Of a stretch of DNA of 64,000 nucleotides, positions 40,901 through 48,378 are shown in pieces. The notes beneath the pieces were generated by a model, which worked only from the letters and a program-made list of their open reading frames with translations, made no database searches and was not told where the DNA came from. Origin of the DNA: CAMLOF01 sp041913045 (GTDB lineage: Bacteria > Pseudomonadota > Gammaproteobacteria > Burkholderiales > Burkholderiaceae_C); contig JAYSGB010000016.1 in NCBI GenBank assembly GCA_041913045.1, positions 1 through 64,000 on the forward strand, given 5' to 3'. A program made the translations under genes and the position numbers. Within the stretch, counting starts at the first letter, position 1. Every line of letters begins with the position of its first letter.

Positions 40901-41451
40901 TCGCGTGAGAAAAGAGTGAACGAGAGGCCGAACTTTTCGTAAAGCTCGTCCTGCCACTGCTCGACCAGGCTCCCGGGTGAGACGATCAGTACACGGGCGG
41001 CATCAGCGCGCATCAAGAGCTCGCGGATCAAGAGGCCCGCCATGATGGTTTTACCCGCGCCCGGATCGTCGGCGAGCACAAAGCGCAGGGGCTGCCTGGG
41101 CAGCATCGACTCGTAGACCGCCGTGATCTGGTGAGGTAGCGGCTCGACGTTGGAGGTGTGCACCGCCATCATCGGGTCGAACAGGTGCGCCAAATTGATG
41201 CGGATGGCCTCCGCGGCGAGTTTGAAGCCTTCGCCGTCGGCCTCGAAGCTCCATGGCCTGCCGGCGGTGGCGATTTCGAGCTCGGACTCGTTAGAGCGGA
41301 ACAGTACCCGCTCCCCCAGCCTGCCATCGTCGGTCCGATACACCACCGTCACGGCGTTGTCGCCGAGCGGATCCACGCCGACGACGCGCGCGATCTTCCC
41401 CGGCTCAATGCCGGAAACGAGCGCGCCCTTGGCGATCTCTTCAAGTTTCAT
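37930..41451 (-). CDS. SNF2-family helicase with DUF3883-like C-terminus (DrmD-like)
   Basis: This 1173-residue protein starts at ATG 41451 after AGGAAG. The helicase core has DDPGAGKTIMAG (motif I, about 125), VVDEAHK (motif II), TATPHNG (motif III) and RIHRIGQ (motif VI, about 620). A long helical region follows. The last about 170 residues contain ARHIEVKGRA, a PD-(D/E)xK-like site typical of DUF3883. This architecture resembles DrmD of type 1 DISARM. It probably tracks along or remodels incoming DNA. It is the first structural gene of the operon, 20 bases after the WYL regulator. Confidence 0.85.
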   Translation of the reverse strand: MKLEEIAKGALVSGIEPGKIARVVGVDPLGDNAVTVVYRTDDGRLGERVLFRSNESELEIATAGRPWSFEADGEGFKLAAEAIRINLAHLFDPMMAVHTSNVEPLPHQITAVYESMLPRQPLRFVLADDPGAGKTIMAGLLIRELLMRADAARVLIVSPGSLVEQWQDELYEKFGLSFTLFSRELVDQSRTGNPFDDHDLLVARLDQLSRSEELQEKLKLSRFDLVVVDEAHKLSATWFGTKINETKRFKLGQLLGSITRHFLLMTATPHNGKEEDFQLFLSLLDSDRFYGKFRDGAHKVDVSDLMRRMVKEDLLKFDGTRLFPERIAYTANYKLSEAEAELYNLVTTYVKEEMNRADALDGKRKGTVGFALTALQRRLASSPEAIYQSLKRRRDKLKRRIEEEKIKQRGGKIAASEIFADQAPENIWDSEDDMAPEDYENFEEEVVDQATAAQTIAELEAEVFTLEHLEKKAKALRDGGQDRKWEELREILQNTPEMRGPDGLQRKLIIFTEHRDTLNYLADRIRGLLGKHEAVNMIHGGVHREDRRKVQELFRNDKDTRVLLATDAAGEGVNLQNANLMVNYDLPWNPNRLEQRFGRIHRIGQTQVCHLWNMVAAETREGDVFQKLFEKIEIERKALGGRVFDILGEVFDGVSLRDLLIEAIRYGEDPARKKHLQEVVQGALDTDKLREIISRNALAEEIMDERRLFALKEEMEKAEARKLQPYFIRAFFSQAFERLGGDLKPRGFGRFEITHVPALIRERDRQIQGRDRRNMNPVTPKYERVCFEKNRIRVEDKPSEPLASLLHPAHPLMQSVVDLTIEQHRSKLKQGSVLLDPNDEGVEPKLLLMLDHSVKEGGESGVVVSRRLQFVTIDQAGRIENAGWAPHLDLTPLDEVQSKMVADQLDAPWIKKDLEQVALAHASDKLVPEHFEEVRARREQQVDKNLAAIRERLVKEIDYWSDRHEKLKTDLQAGKDVRLPLENVRRTIDELTVRLENRSKELEAMRHVVSAMPVVVGGALVIPAGLLAQRNGEPQGQTWTADADARARVERVAMEAVRKAEEAMGHQVIDVSAEKCGWDLTAVVPAPDGKLPQARHIEVKGRAKGQSTITVTRNEILYGLNQADKFLLAVVIVDGESHEGPHYIRNPFTQEPDWAVTSINLDLSTLLEKAEKQ

Positions 41452-41471
41452 GTCTTCCTTTCCACCCGAGC

Positions 41472-42419
41472 TCAGCCCTGCTTGGCCGAGTCGCGGGCCT
41501 CCCCATAACCTGGAGCCAGAGCTGCGCTCTCGACCCCGTAAAGCGTCTGCGTGTTGCGCAGCCAAAGATGATGCGAACTTGGATCGAGTCGGTGATCCGA
41601 ACTCGCGTCCACGCTCCAGCGACGAAGGACGTAGCCTGCCAAGGCTGCACGGGCCTTGACCCGCAGGACGCCGTCGACGATGCCGTAATCAGCTTCGATC
41701 GCCTTGGGATGCTCGATGCAAGGATGCGGCACAAGCTCCATCTCCACCATCCTGGCCCACTGCTCGTCGGCTGCGAGCAACTCCGATTCATCGGCTTGGT
41801 CCGGCAGTTCCTCAATCTTAGAGATGCGCGTGAGGACGAAGTCTCCAAAGCTCTTCCTCTCACGATCGAAAGCCCGCAGGTGCCAGCGTAAGCCGTTGTC
41901 AGATAGGGCCACCGGCACCACTTCGCGACGCTTTACCCCCGACGTGAGCGAGACGTAGCTCATTCGGATGGCGCGCCTCGCACACATGCTGCGAGTGACC
42001 GCCCCAAGCACCCTCAAGTCGGGCTTATTGAGTTGCCCTGGACCTTCGCATGGCGCGACCTTTTTCAAGCCAAGGTCTAGCCCGTCGCCAAACCCTTGCA
42101 GAAGCCAAGCGAGTACCCTGTCCGGGTTGAAGTCGAAGACGGGGCTGAACGACACCGAGGGACGGTAGCAACGGCTGACCGCGTCGTATTCAAGGTTGTG
42201 TGGAGTGATCTCCCGGTACAGGGCCAGATCGCGCGAGGACGCAGCAGGTTTGATACCGAAGCGTGCCTCTATGTCGGATCGCCTTAACTCGCCTGTGAAG
42301 AAAGCACGCAACTCAAGGAACGCGAGTCGTTCGCGCTGCGCTTGCGAAGCATCCAGAGGTACCGCCAAGAGGCCCTTTCCCGAGCACAAGGCCCGCCAGG
42401 ACGCAAGAATCACGCCCAT
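41472..42419 (-). CDS. WYL-domain transcriptional regulator of the defence operon
   Basis: This 315-residue regulator has an N-terminal winged helix (FLELRAFFTGELRRSDIEARFGI, about 30-90), a central WYL domain (IRMSYVSLTSG, REVVPVALSDNGLRWHLRAFD, about 140-230) and a C-terminal WCX-like region. It belongs to the BrxR/CapW-like class found at the head of many phage-defence operons. There it acts as a repressor that senses nucleic acid or nucleotide signals. It precedes the helicase gene on the same strand, and the palindrome at 42440-42456 just upstream is a good operator candidate. Confidence 0.85.
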   Translation of the reverse strand: MGVILASWRALCSGKGLLAVPLDASQAQRERLAFLELRAFFTGELRRSDIEARFGIKPAASSRDLALYREITPHNLEYDAVSRCYRPSVSFSPVFDFNPDRVLAWLLQGFGDGLDLGLKKVAPCEGPGQLNKPDLRVLGAVTRSMCARRAIRMSYVSLTSGVKRREVVPVALSDNGLRWHLRAFDRERKSFGDFVLTRISKIEELPDQADESELLAADEQWARMVEMELVPHPCIEHPKAIEADYGIVDGVLRVKARAALAGYVLRRWSVDASSDHRLDPSSHHLWLRNTQTLYGVESAALAPGYGEARDSAKQG

Positions 42420-42439
42420 ATCGGAAAGAGGATACCATA

Positions 42440-42456
42440 CGAATCAATTTGATACG
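42440..42456. promoter_or_regulatory. Palindromic operator candidate upstream of the WYL gene
   Basis: CGAATCAA-T-TTGATACG is a 17-bp palindrome with 7 of 8 pairs matching, ending 20 bases upstream of the WYL start. GTATGGTATCC next to it repeats part of the half-site. Position and symmetry suit binding by the WYL repressor dimer. Confidence 0.55.
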
Positions 42457-43057
42457 GACTAAGCATAAGCAGCCCAACGAACATCCTCAACACCACCTTC
42501 CCAAGACAGAAACAAACGAGCTCATAGCACTAACGTGACTGCGACAGGCCCAGACCGTTCCATCTACTACAAGCTCAACTCACAGACTCGGGTTGAACAG
42601 ACTCTTGACTATACGCAGTAAGGGTATATGACTTCGATGCGTAAAAGTAAGCAAGGTCATGCAGCCTTGCCATCAGTCATAGCATTGCACAGAAAAACGC
42701 CTTGCACAGGTGATCAAGAACACTGAATGAAGGTCGAAAGCTTGAAGCAGATGACCTGTGAGGCGCGTAAAACCGCGATTTTGAACGGGTTCGTGCCGCA
42801 AGCTTCCATAGACAGACGACACCACCCTCAACTATTTGTGCTCTCCCCCAATACGAGGAGCAGATTCATAGAGAAAATCATAGGTATACAAAATCGATGT
42901 CAATACTAGACAGCACCGCGGGCAGGGGCTATAAACTACAACCTGTGGAGCAAAACGGTAACCACTTCTGCACATAGGTGCGAGCCGTACTTCACCACAG
43001 ATAGTTGACGACGTAAGAGAAAAACCAAAAGCCACCCGACAAGTCGCGGAGCACAAC
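42457..43057. other. AT-rich divergent spacer
   Basis: About 600 bases without a supportable gene. Composition drops sharply in GC compared with the methylase/helicase operon, marking the junction between two DNA sources. Short open frames (such as 42727-42909) have no ribosome site or recognisable product. Divergent promoters for the WYL operon and the mobilisation genes must lie here. Confidence 0.45.
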
Positions 43058-43474
43058 GTGCGAAAAAAAGCTTCAAACATCACAACATCCGCCCCTGCAC
43101 CCACGTCTCGACCGTTCCAGACGCTAGGGGTGAAACTGCCAAGTGACATTGTCAAATCGATGAAAAGTCTAACCCCAAAAAGGTCAGTCAACGCAATCAT
43201 TAGAGACGCAGTCAATCACTACCTAGCCAAGAATTTGGTCGAGCTACCTCCATCGATCGGAATAGTCAACGGAGTTCATTCAGCTTCATACCTAGACGAC
43301 GTTACAGAATTGGCGAACATACTCAGATCAATCGAACACAATCTTATTAAGTTCACGATCACAAACAATACTGCCGCAGAATTACATGAGGCGCAATTTC
43401 AAATTCTTGATGCAAACAATAAATTAGTCAAGATATCAGGGATCCTCACAGAAGCACACATCAAAAGAACGTAG
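43058..43474 (+). CDS. Ribbon-helix-helix-like accessory protein of the mobilisation module
   Basis: A GTG start gives 138 residues. Residues about 18-60 (FQTLGVKLPSDIVKSMKSLTPKRSVNAIIRDAVNHYL) read as a short strand followed by two helices, the pattern of ribbon-helix-helix DNA-binding proteins. The remainder is helical (LDDVTELANILRSIEHNL). Located 9 bases before the relaxase-like gene, it may be a MobC-type helper that binds the transfer origin and represses the operon. Low-GC codon use matches the next genes. Confidence 0.65.
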   Translation: MRKKASNITTSAPAPTSRPFQTLGVKLPSDIVKSMKSLTPKRSVNAIIRDAVNHYLAKNLVELPPSIGIVNGVHSASYLDDVTELANILRSIEHNLIKFTITNNTAAELHEAQFQILDANNKLVKISGILTEAHIKRT

Positions 43475-43483
43475 AAAATTTAT

Positions 43484-44185
43484 ATGTATATTGATATCAT
43501 TGAGAAAACATCTACCTCCAAACAGATACCATCTAGGTTAACCGCCCTTCTGAAATACTTGCATTACGGGAAGCCTGCGAGGGAGGATTCGACTTGGGAC
43601 GATAACACATACCGCTTTCACATACACAATAAATTAGCAGGCGCTCCTCGAGCTTACAAACTCATACAGAGGCATTCACCTTACGGGATTGACGGGTTTA
43701 AAGCATCCGCTGATTTATCTCATCAGCTATTTGAGCACGCAAGAAAATCAGAATCAAGCCAGGGCGCAAAACAATTATATAAACACATATTAATAAGTAT
43801 GCCACTAGGCTCGCTTGATCATACCCACCCCGAAGAAAGTAAAGTCAAACACAAGAAGTTTCAGTTTTCAAACTATGAAGTAATGTTAAGAATAACTCGA
43901 GAGGTTTTAAATACAATGGGAATATCCGAGGATGCACCGCAGATAATATTCGTGCATCAAGACAAAGAGTTTTGGCACTCGCATATTGTATGCGGTATAT
44001 TTTCGAAAGATTTAGATCTGCGCGAAACTTTTAAAAAGCTATCGCGCAAGCAGCGCATGGACATATCGGCGCACTACTACCCAAGCAAGAACATAAAACA
44101 CCCCAACGCCGCGCTAAAGAAGTCCTATGCAAAACATCTTACATTAGCGACCAACATATTCGATGCCGAAACCGAAACCAACTAG
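43484..44185 (+). CDS. Relaxase-like mobilisation protein (minimal)
   Basis: This 233-residue protein has a core (KHILISMP, then IIFVHQDKEFWHSHIVCGIF at about 163-182) carrying the HxDKxxxHxH histidine triad of MobA/VirD2-type relaxases. These nick DNA at oriT. A candidate tyrosine lies in the N-terminal part (LLKYLHYGK or DNTYRFH), but the usual catalytic-Tyr motif is not certain. There is no helicase or primase C-terminal domain, so the protein is much shorter than typical relaxases. Together with the RHH-like gene upstream and the integrase, it suggests the island can be mobilised in trans. The product call is an inference from the triad. Confidence 0.6.
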   Translation: MYIDIIEKTSTSKQIPSRLTALLKYLHYGKPAREDSTWDDNTYRFHIHNKLAGAPRAYKLIQRHSPYGIDGFKASADLSHQLFEHARKSESSQGAKQLYKHILISMPLGSLDHTHPEESKVKHKKFQFSNYEVMLRITREVLNTMGISEDAPQIIFVHQDKEFWHSHIVCGIFSKDLDLRETFKKLSRKQRMDISAHYYPSKNIKHPNAALKKSYAKHLTLATNIFDAETETN

Positions 44186-44581
44186 ATGCCAAAAACAACG
44201 ACGACGATCAAAACATCTTATGAAAGCAACAAGCTACTCGCCACAATCGATATTCTTCCAAACCTGAATGGCCATCTTGAGAATCTTCAGGAGATCATAA
44301 AAATTCACGGAAAAGAGATTCATGACATAATCGTTTCCGAATATCTCGAAGGACGACTTCAGATTGATCAATTAAAAGAAGGCAAACACAATAATCACAA
44401 TATTAGAATTATCTCGAAAGGCAACGGAAGGTTTTTCAACGACACTTACTCATTGATGATCAAACCCACTATCGCAGGAGAGATTTACTATTCCAACCTT
44501 AGACTCGCACTAGGATGCAAAGAGGTCGTACTAGAGATGATAAGGAAAAATCAACACAAAATTTCAAAGAATGCATCATAA
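44186..44581 (+). CDS. Hypothetical protein of the mobilisation module
   Basis: The ATG directly abuts the stop of the relaxase-like gene (44183-44185), indicating translational coupling. The 131-residue product is Ile/Lys/Asn-rich with no signal peptide or recognised motif. It shares the low-GC composition of the block. A role in transfer is possible by context only. Confidence 0.6.
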   Translation: MPKTTTTIKTSYESNKLLATIDILPNLNGHLENLQEIIKIHGKEIHDIIVSEYLEGRLQIDQLKEGKHNNHNIRIISKGNGRFFNDTYSLMIKPTIAGEIYYSNLRLALGCKEVVLEMIRKNQHKISKNAS

Positions 44582-44613
44582 ACGGCGATGCGAGTTTTAG
44601 TCAGGAACAAAGA

Positions 44614-44985
44614 ATGAGAGCTCAACAGGACAAATTAAGTGAAGATTTTTCTTCCAAACAGAAAAATGCAAAAATTATTGTAATCAACGAATATTCGACA
44701 AATGGCCGAATCAAGTTCCCATTAAACATTCGACCATCTTTGCTGCAAAAATTCAGAGAAACGACAATAGGTCCATTGCATATCGCCATTGAACACGCAA
44801 TGAATGAATTCCTTGAAAAAATTCAGACACAAGAAGATGGCACCATATTAGTTTTGAACACCGAAGATTTCAACCCTAACCCGGAAGATATCGATGCAGC
44901 GGAGAAATTGACGCGCAAACGAAGTAAGGTATCCGCCTTAGGAAAAAATGAACAGGAAAATGCAGATGAAAAATCTGCAGATTGA
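44614..44985 (+). CDS. Hypothetical acidic-tailed protein of the mobilisation module
   Basis: From ATG 44614, preceded by AGGAACAAAG, the product is 123 residues. A central part (GRIKFPLNIRPSLLQKFRETT) resembles a ribbon-helix-helix-type or ParD-like domain. The tail is acidic and then basic (NPEDIDAAEKLTRKRSK). The frame extends upstream to 44515, inside the preceding gene, but without a better start. Its end overlaps the AlpA gene by 38 bases. Function unknown. Confidence 0.5.
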   Translation: MRAQQDKLSEDFSSKQKNAKIIVINEYSTNGRIKFPLNIRPSLLQKFRETTIGPLHIAIEHAMNEFLEKIQTQEDGTILVLNTEDFNPNPEDIDAAEKLTRKRSKVSALGKNEQENADEKSAD

Positions 44986-45199
44986 AACAGGAACAATCCT
45001 GATCCGGCGCGAAAAGCTCCATCAAATGGTTCCGCTATCAGTAAGGACCGTTTATGACATGGAGCAGCGCGGAGAATTTCCCCGCCGCATAGCCCTCACG
45101 TCTCGCTGTGTCGTCTGGAAGTTGCAAGAAGTTGAAGACTGGATAGCATCGCGTGCTGGCCTTACTGCGCGCCGCCCTGGGCCGGCTGACGCTTCTTGA
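44948..45199 (+). CDS. AlpA-family excisionase/regulator
   Basis: This 83-residue MerR/AlpA-like winged-helix protein reads LIRREKLHQMVPLSVRTVYDMEQRGEFPRRIAL, ending with VVWKLQEVEDWIASR, the classic AlpA pattern. Such proteins act as excisionases or activate P4-type integrases. It overlaps the preceding gene and converges with the integrase, with 38 bases of 3' overlap. Starts at 44948 (GGAAAAA before it) and 44960 are both possible. Confidence 0.82.
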   Translation: MNRKMQMKNLQIETGTILIRREKLHQMVPLSVRTVYDMEQRGEFPRRIALTSRCVVWKLQEVEDWIASRAGLTARRPGPADAS

Positions 45200-46385
45200 C
45201 GCCTGTCCATTCATCGATCATGTCGGCCCAATCCTGCAGCATTTTTCGGCGCCCATCAGCGTATTTGGCTTTGTTGTATACCTCGCGCGTACCAGTTGGG
45301 ACGTGAGCTAATTGCCGCTCGATCCAGTCCGAATTGTATTCTCGCTCATTCAATTGCGTTGACGCTGTACGCCGCAAATCGTGTGGGCCGAATTTGGCCA
45401 AATCGTGCCCGTCTTTCTGCGCGTTCTCATATACGACTTCGAGGACACGATTCAGCGTTGCCGCGCTCATGTGCGTTCCGATATCGTACCTACTCGGCAA
45501 CACATAATCAGATCCGCCAGCGAATATCTTTAGCGCTGTAAACAATTCAAGTGCTTGGTCAGACAAGAAAACCAGGTGCTCTTTTTTGTGTTTCATGCGC
45601 TCTTTTGGTATCGTCCAAAGCGCCTCAGTAAAGTTGATCTCAGACCATTTGGTGCCGGTTAACTCTGACTTCCTGACGAGCGTCAGCAGCAATAATTTGG
45701 CGGCCGCTCTGAATTGCGGTCCTGTGCCTACTGTGTCCAAGTAACGATACATCAGCCCGATTTCCGCAGGCGAAAGCGCGCGCTCTCGTGATTTGAAAAC
45801 TGCGATATCCTTCGGCTTGATTTCGCGAGCTGGATTCGGGTGGCGGGTGCCTTTACCCTTTGCGTAATCGTAAATGGCCATCACGATTTCGCGTACCTGA
45901 ATTGCTGTGGCCGGCGCTCCTCTGTTCACGATTTTGTCGAGCAGCGCGCGCAGATCTGTTTCTTCGATTTCGTCTAGCTGCCGGCTGCCGAGCGCCTCTT
46001 TAACGTCGCGCTCGTACACGCTGCGCTTCATGTCTCTTGTAGACGCCGCCATGTCCGCCTTTTCTAGCCACAGCTCCGCCCATCCGTGGAGGCTTGTGGC
46101 CTGGAGCTTCTTACGCTTTTCGCGCTGTTTCTCGTGCGACGGTGATTTGCCTGCGGCTACGAGCTTTTTGGCTTCGTGCAGTCGCTCGCGCGCCTCTGCG
46201 AGCGTGATGCCACCAACTCCGTACCGCCCCAGCGTGACGGTCTCTTGCCTACCGCTTATTTTGTAGTTGTACCTGAACGATATCCCTCCTGCCGGCGTGA
46301 CAGCGACATAGAGCCCGTCGCGGTCCGCTATTTTGAAAAGCTTGCCCGTTGGCTTCAGATTCCTGAGTTTGGTATCTGTGAGCAT
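45162..46385 (-). CDS. int: P4-type tyrosine integrase at the guaA 3' end
   Basis: This 407-residue integrase starts at ATG 46383-46385 behind AGGAGG. The N-terminal arm-binding DUF4102 domain (LTDTKLRNLKPTGKLFKIADRDGLYV) is followed by a SAM-like domain. In the catalytic domain the first arginine is in LVRKSELTG, box 2 is GPHDLRRTAST, and the tail is QLAHVPTGTREVYNKAKY with the nucleophile tyrosine. It is the outermost gene of the island and lies about 300 bases from the guaA stop, a known attachment locus for integrative elements. It should catalyse integration and excision together with the AlpA protein. Confidence 0.92.
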   Translation of the reverse strand: MLTDTKLRNLKPTGKLFKIADRDGLYVAVTPAGGISFRYNYKISGRQETVTLGRYGVGGITLAEARERLHEAKKLVAAGKSPSHEKQREKRKKLQATSLHGWAELWLEKADMAASTRDMKRSVYERDVKEALGSRQLDEIEETDLRALLDKIVNRGAPATAIQVREIVMAIYDYAKGKGTRHPNPAREIKPKDIAVFKSRERALSPAEIGLMYRYLDTVGTGPQFRAAAKLLLLTLVRKSELTGTKWSEINFTEALWTIPKERMKHKKEHLVFLSDQALELFTALKIFAGGSDYVLPSRYDIGTHMSAATLNRVLEVVYENAQKDGHDLAKFGPHDLRRTASTQLNEREYNSDWIERQLAHVPTGTREVYNKAKYADGRRKMLQDWADMIDEWTGVKKRQPAQGGAQ

Positions 46386-46406
46386 GTGTCCTCCTGAGTG
46401 AAACGC

Positions 46407-46515
46407 AAGAATACCATGTTTCAAAACGTACCATAAACACGTATTTTTCTATTTAAAATCAACGGCTTACGGATTTTTAGTACCATTCACGCAACAAACT
46501 GGCCGCATGGTATTT
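46407..46515. promoter_or_regulatory. Integrase upstream region with repeated TACCAT motifs
   Basis: TACCAT occurs at 46412-46417, 46429-46434 and 46481-46486, and inverted (ATGGTA) at 46507-46512, in a strongly AT-rich stretch directly upstream of the integrase. Spaced short repeats next to the attachment site suggest integrase arm-type sites or AlpA/integrase operators. Confidence 0.45.
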
Positions 46516-46623
46516 TTCTCTGCTATTCTCTGGCATCAACGAGATACCAAACGCCGAACCATGCAAACAAGCTGCTCAATCCTGCCACCGGCTGCCTGTA
46601 GTTGCCATACGCCGGAAATAAAA

Positions 46624-46645
46624 AAGCCCATGAAATCATGGGCTT
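46624..46645 (-). terminator. Rho-independent terminator of guaA
   Basis: AAGCCCATGA (46624-46633) pairs perfectly with TCATGGGCTT (46636-46645). On the minus strand the stem is followed by TTTTTTATT. It lies 47 bases after the guaA stop. Confidence 0.85.
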
Positions 46646-46679
46646 GCGTGTGTTTTGGTGGATTTAATGCCTGCGGTTG

Positions 46680-46712
46680 CCAGTCATTCAATCATTCCCA
46701 CTCGATGGTCGC
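46680..46712. other. Presumed island attachment site at the 3' end of guaA
   Basis: The guaA stop (TGA, 46692-46694 on the minus strand) and its last codons (IEWE) lie next to the integrase. The 3' end of guaA is an established att locus for integrative elements. The expected second copy of the TCATTCCCACTCGATGG-type sequence was not found by eye elsewhere in the window. Confidence 0.5.
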
Positions 46713-48308
46713 AGGCGGCTTGGAACTCACATCGTAGGTCACGCGGTTGATGCCGCGGACTTCGTTGATGATGCGGCTGGACACCCGCTTGAGCAGGCTG
46801 TAGGGCAGCTCGGCCCAGTCGGCAGTCATGAAGTCGCTGGTCTGCACGGCGCGCAGCGCCACCACGTAGTCGTAGGTGCGGCCGTCACCCATCACGCCCA
46901 CGCTCTTGACTGGCAGGAACACCGTGAATGCCTGACTGGTCAGGTCGTACCAGCTCTTGCCTGAGTTGTGGTCGATGGTGGAGCGCAGCTCTTCGATGAA
47001 GATCGCATCCGCGCGGCGCAGCAGGTCGGCGTATTCCTTCTTGACCTCGCCCAGGATGCGCACGCCCAGGCCCGGCCCCGGGAAGGGGTGACGGTACACC
47101 ATGTCGTGCGGCAGCCCCAGGGCCACGCCCAGCTCGCGCACTTCGTCCTTGAACAGGTCGCGCAGCGGCTCCAGCAGTCTCAGGCCCAACTGCTCGGGCA
47201 GGCCGCCCACGTTGTGGTGGCTCTTGATGGTGACGGCCTTCTTGCTCTTGGCGCCGCCAGACTCGATCACGTCGGGGTAGATGGTGCCCTGGGCCAGGAA
47301 GGTGGCGCCCTTGTGGCCCTGGCCGCTGGCCTTGAGCTTTTCGGCTTCAGCCTTGAAAACATCCACGAACAGGCGCCCAATGATCTTGCGCTTTTGCTCG
47401 GGGTCGCTGACTCCTGCCAGTTCGCGCAGGAACAGCTCGCTCGCGTCCACACGAATCACCTTCGCGTGCAGCTTGCCTGCGAACATGTCCATCACCATGT
47501 CGCCTTCGTTCAGGCGCAGCAGGCCGTGGTCCACAAACACACAGGTGAGCTGGTCGCCAATCGCACGGTGGATCAGCGCAGCGGCCACGGAAGAATCCAC
47601 GCCGCCGGACAGGCCCAGGATGACCTCTTCATCACCCACCTGGGCGCGGATTTTCTCCACCGCCTCAGCGATGTGGTCGCGCATGATCCAGTCGGGTTTG
47701 GTGCCGCAGATGTCCAGCACGAAGCGCTCCAGGATGGCGCGGCCCTGCACGGTGTGCGTCACCTCGGGGTGGAACTGCACGGCATAGAAGCGGCGAGCCT
47801 CGTCGGCCATGCCGGCGATGGGGCAGGAATCGGTGCTGGCCATGAGCTTGAAGCCCGGCGGCAATTCGGTCACCTTGTCGCCATGGCTCATCCATACCTT
47901 GAGCATGCCGTGGCCTTCGGGGGTGGTGAAGTCCACGATGTCCTTGAGCAGATCTGTGTGGCCGCGCGCGCGAACCTCGGCGTAACCGAATTCGCGGGTG
48001 TGCGAGCCTTCCACCTTGCCGCCCAGTTGCTGCGCCATGGTCTGCATGCCGTAGCAAATGCCCAGCACCGGCACGCCCAGTTCGAACACGGCGTCGGGGG
48101 CGCGGTCATCCACCTCGTACACGCTGGCGTGGCTACCGGAAAGAATCACGCCTTTGAGCATGCCGTCGGCGGCGTACTGGCGCACCCAGTCGCTGGAAAC
48201 GTCGCAGGGGTGGACCTCGCAGTACACATGGGCTTCGCGCACGCGGCGCGCAATGAGCTGGGTGACCTGGGAGCCGAAGTCGAGTATGAGGATCTTCTGG
48301 TGTTGCAT
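46692..48308 (-). CDS. guaA: GMP synthase (glutamine-hydrolysing)
   Basis: This 538-residue enzyme converts XMP, glutamine and ATP to GMP, the last step of guanine nucleotide synthesis. ATG 48306-48308 starts MQHQKILILDFGSQ. The class I glutamine amidotransferase domain has the nucleophile Cys in GICYGMQT and the QFHPEVTHT triad part. The ATP-pyrophosphatase P-loop GLSGGVDSSVAA follows at about 225-235, then the C-terminal dimerisation domain ending TIEWE. It is downstream of guaB with a hairpin between them. The intact C-terminus shows that island insertion preserves the gene. Confidence 0.98.
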   Translation of the reverse strand: MQHQKILILDFGSQVTQLIARRVREAHVYCEVHPCDVSSDWVRQYAADGMLKGVILSGSHASVYEVDDRAPDAVFELGVPVLGICYGMQTMAQQLGGKVEGSHTREFGYAEVRARGHTDLLKDIVDFTTPEGHGMLKVWMSHGDKVTELPPGFKLMASTDSCPIAGMADEARRFYAVQFHPEVTHTVQGRAILERFVLDICGTKPDWIMRDHIAEAVEKIRAQVGDEEVILGLSGGVDSSVAAALIHRAIGDQLTCVFVDHGLLRLNEGDMVMDMFAGKLHAKVIRVDASELFLRELAGVSDPEQKRKIIGRLFVDVFKAEAEKLKASGQGHKGATFLAQGTIYPDVIESGGAKSKKAVTIKSHHNVGGLPEQLGLRLLEPLRDLFKDEVRELGVALGLPHDMVYRHPFPGPGLGVRILGEVKKEYADLLRRADAIFIEELRSTIDHNSGKSWYDLTSQAFTVFLPVKSVGVMGDGRTYDYVVALRAVQTSDFMTADWAELPYSLLKRVSSRIINEVRGINRVTYDVSSKPPATIEWE

Positions 48309-48343
48309 GGCGGTAAGGGCTCGGGCCCGTTGGAAATGCAAAA

Positions 48344-48362
48344 GGCCGCCGGTGCGGCGGCC
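48344..48362 (-). terminator. Hairpin between guaB and guaA
   Basis: GGCCGCC (48344-48350) pairs with GGCGGCC (48356-48362); on the minus strand TTTTGC follows. It can partially terminate guaB transcription and set the guaA:guaB ratio. Confidence 0.65.
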
Positions 48363-48378
48363 CTTGGAAGGCGACGGA

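Noticed and set aside
42727..42909. A 60-codon + strand frame in the AT-rich spacer
   Set aside because: No ribosome site and no recognisable product; it lies in the expected divergent promoter region.
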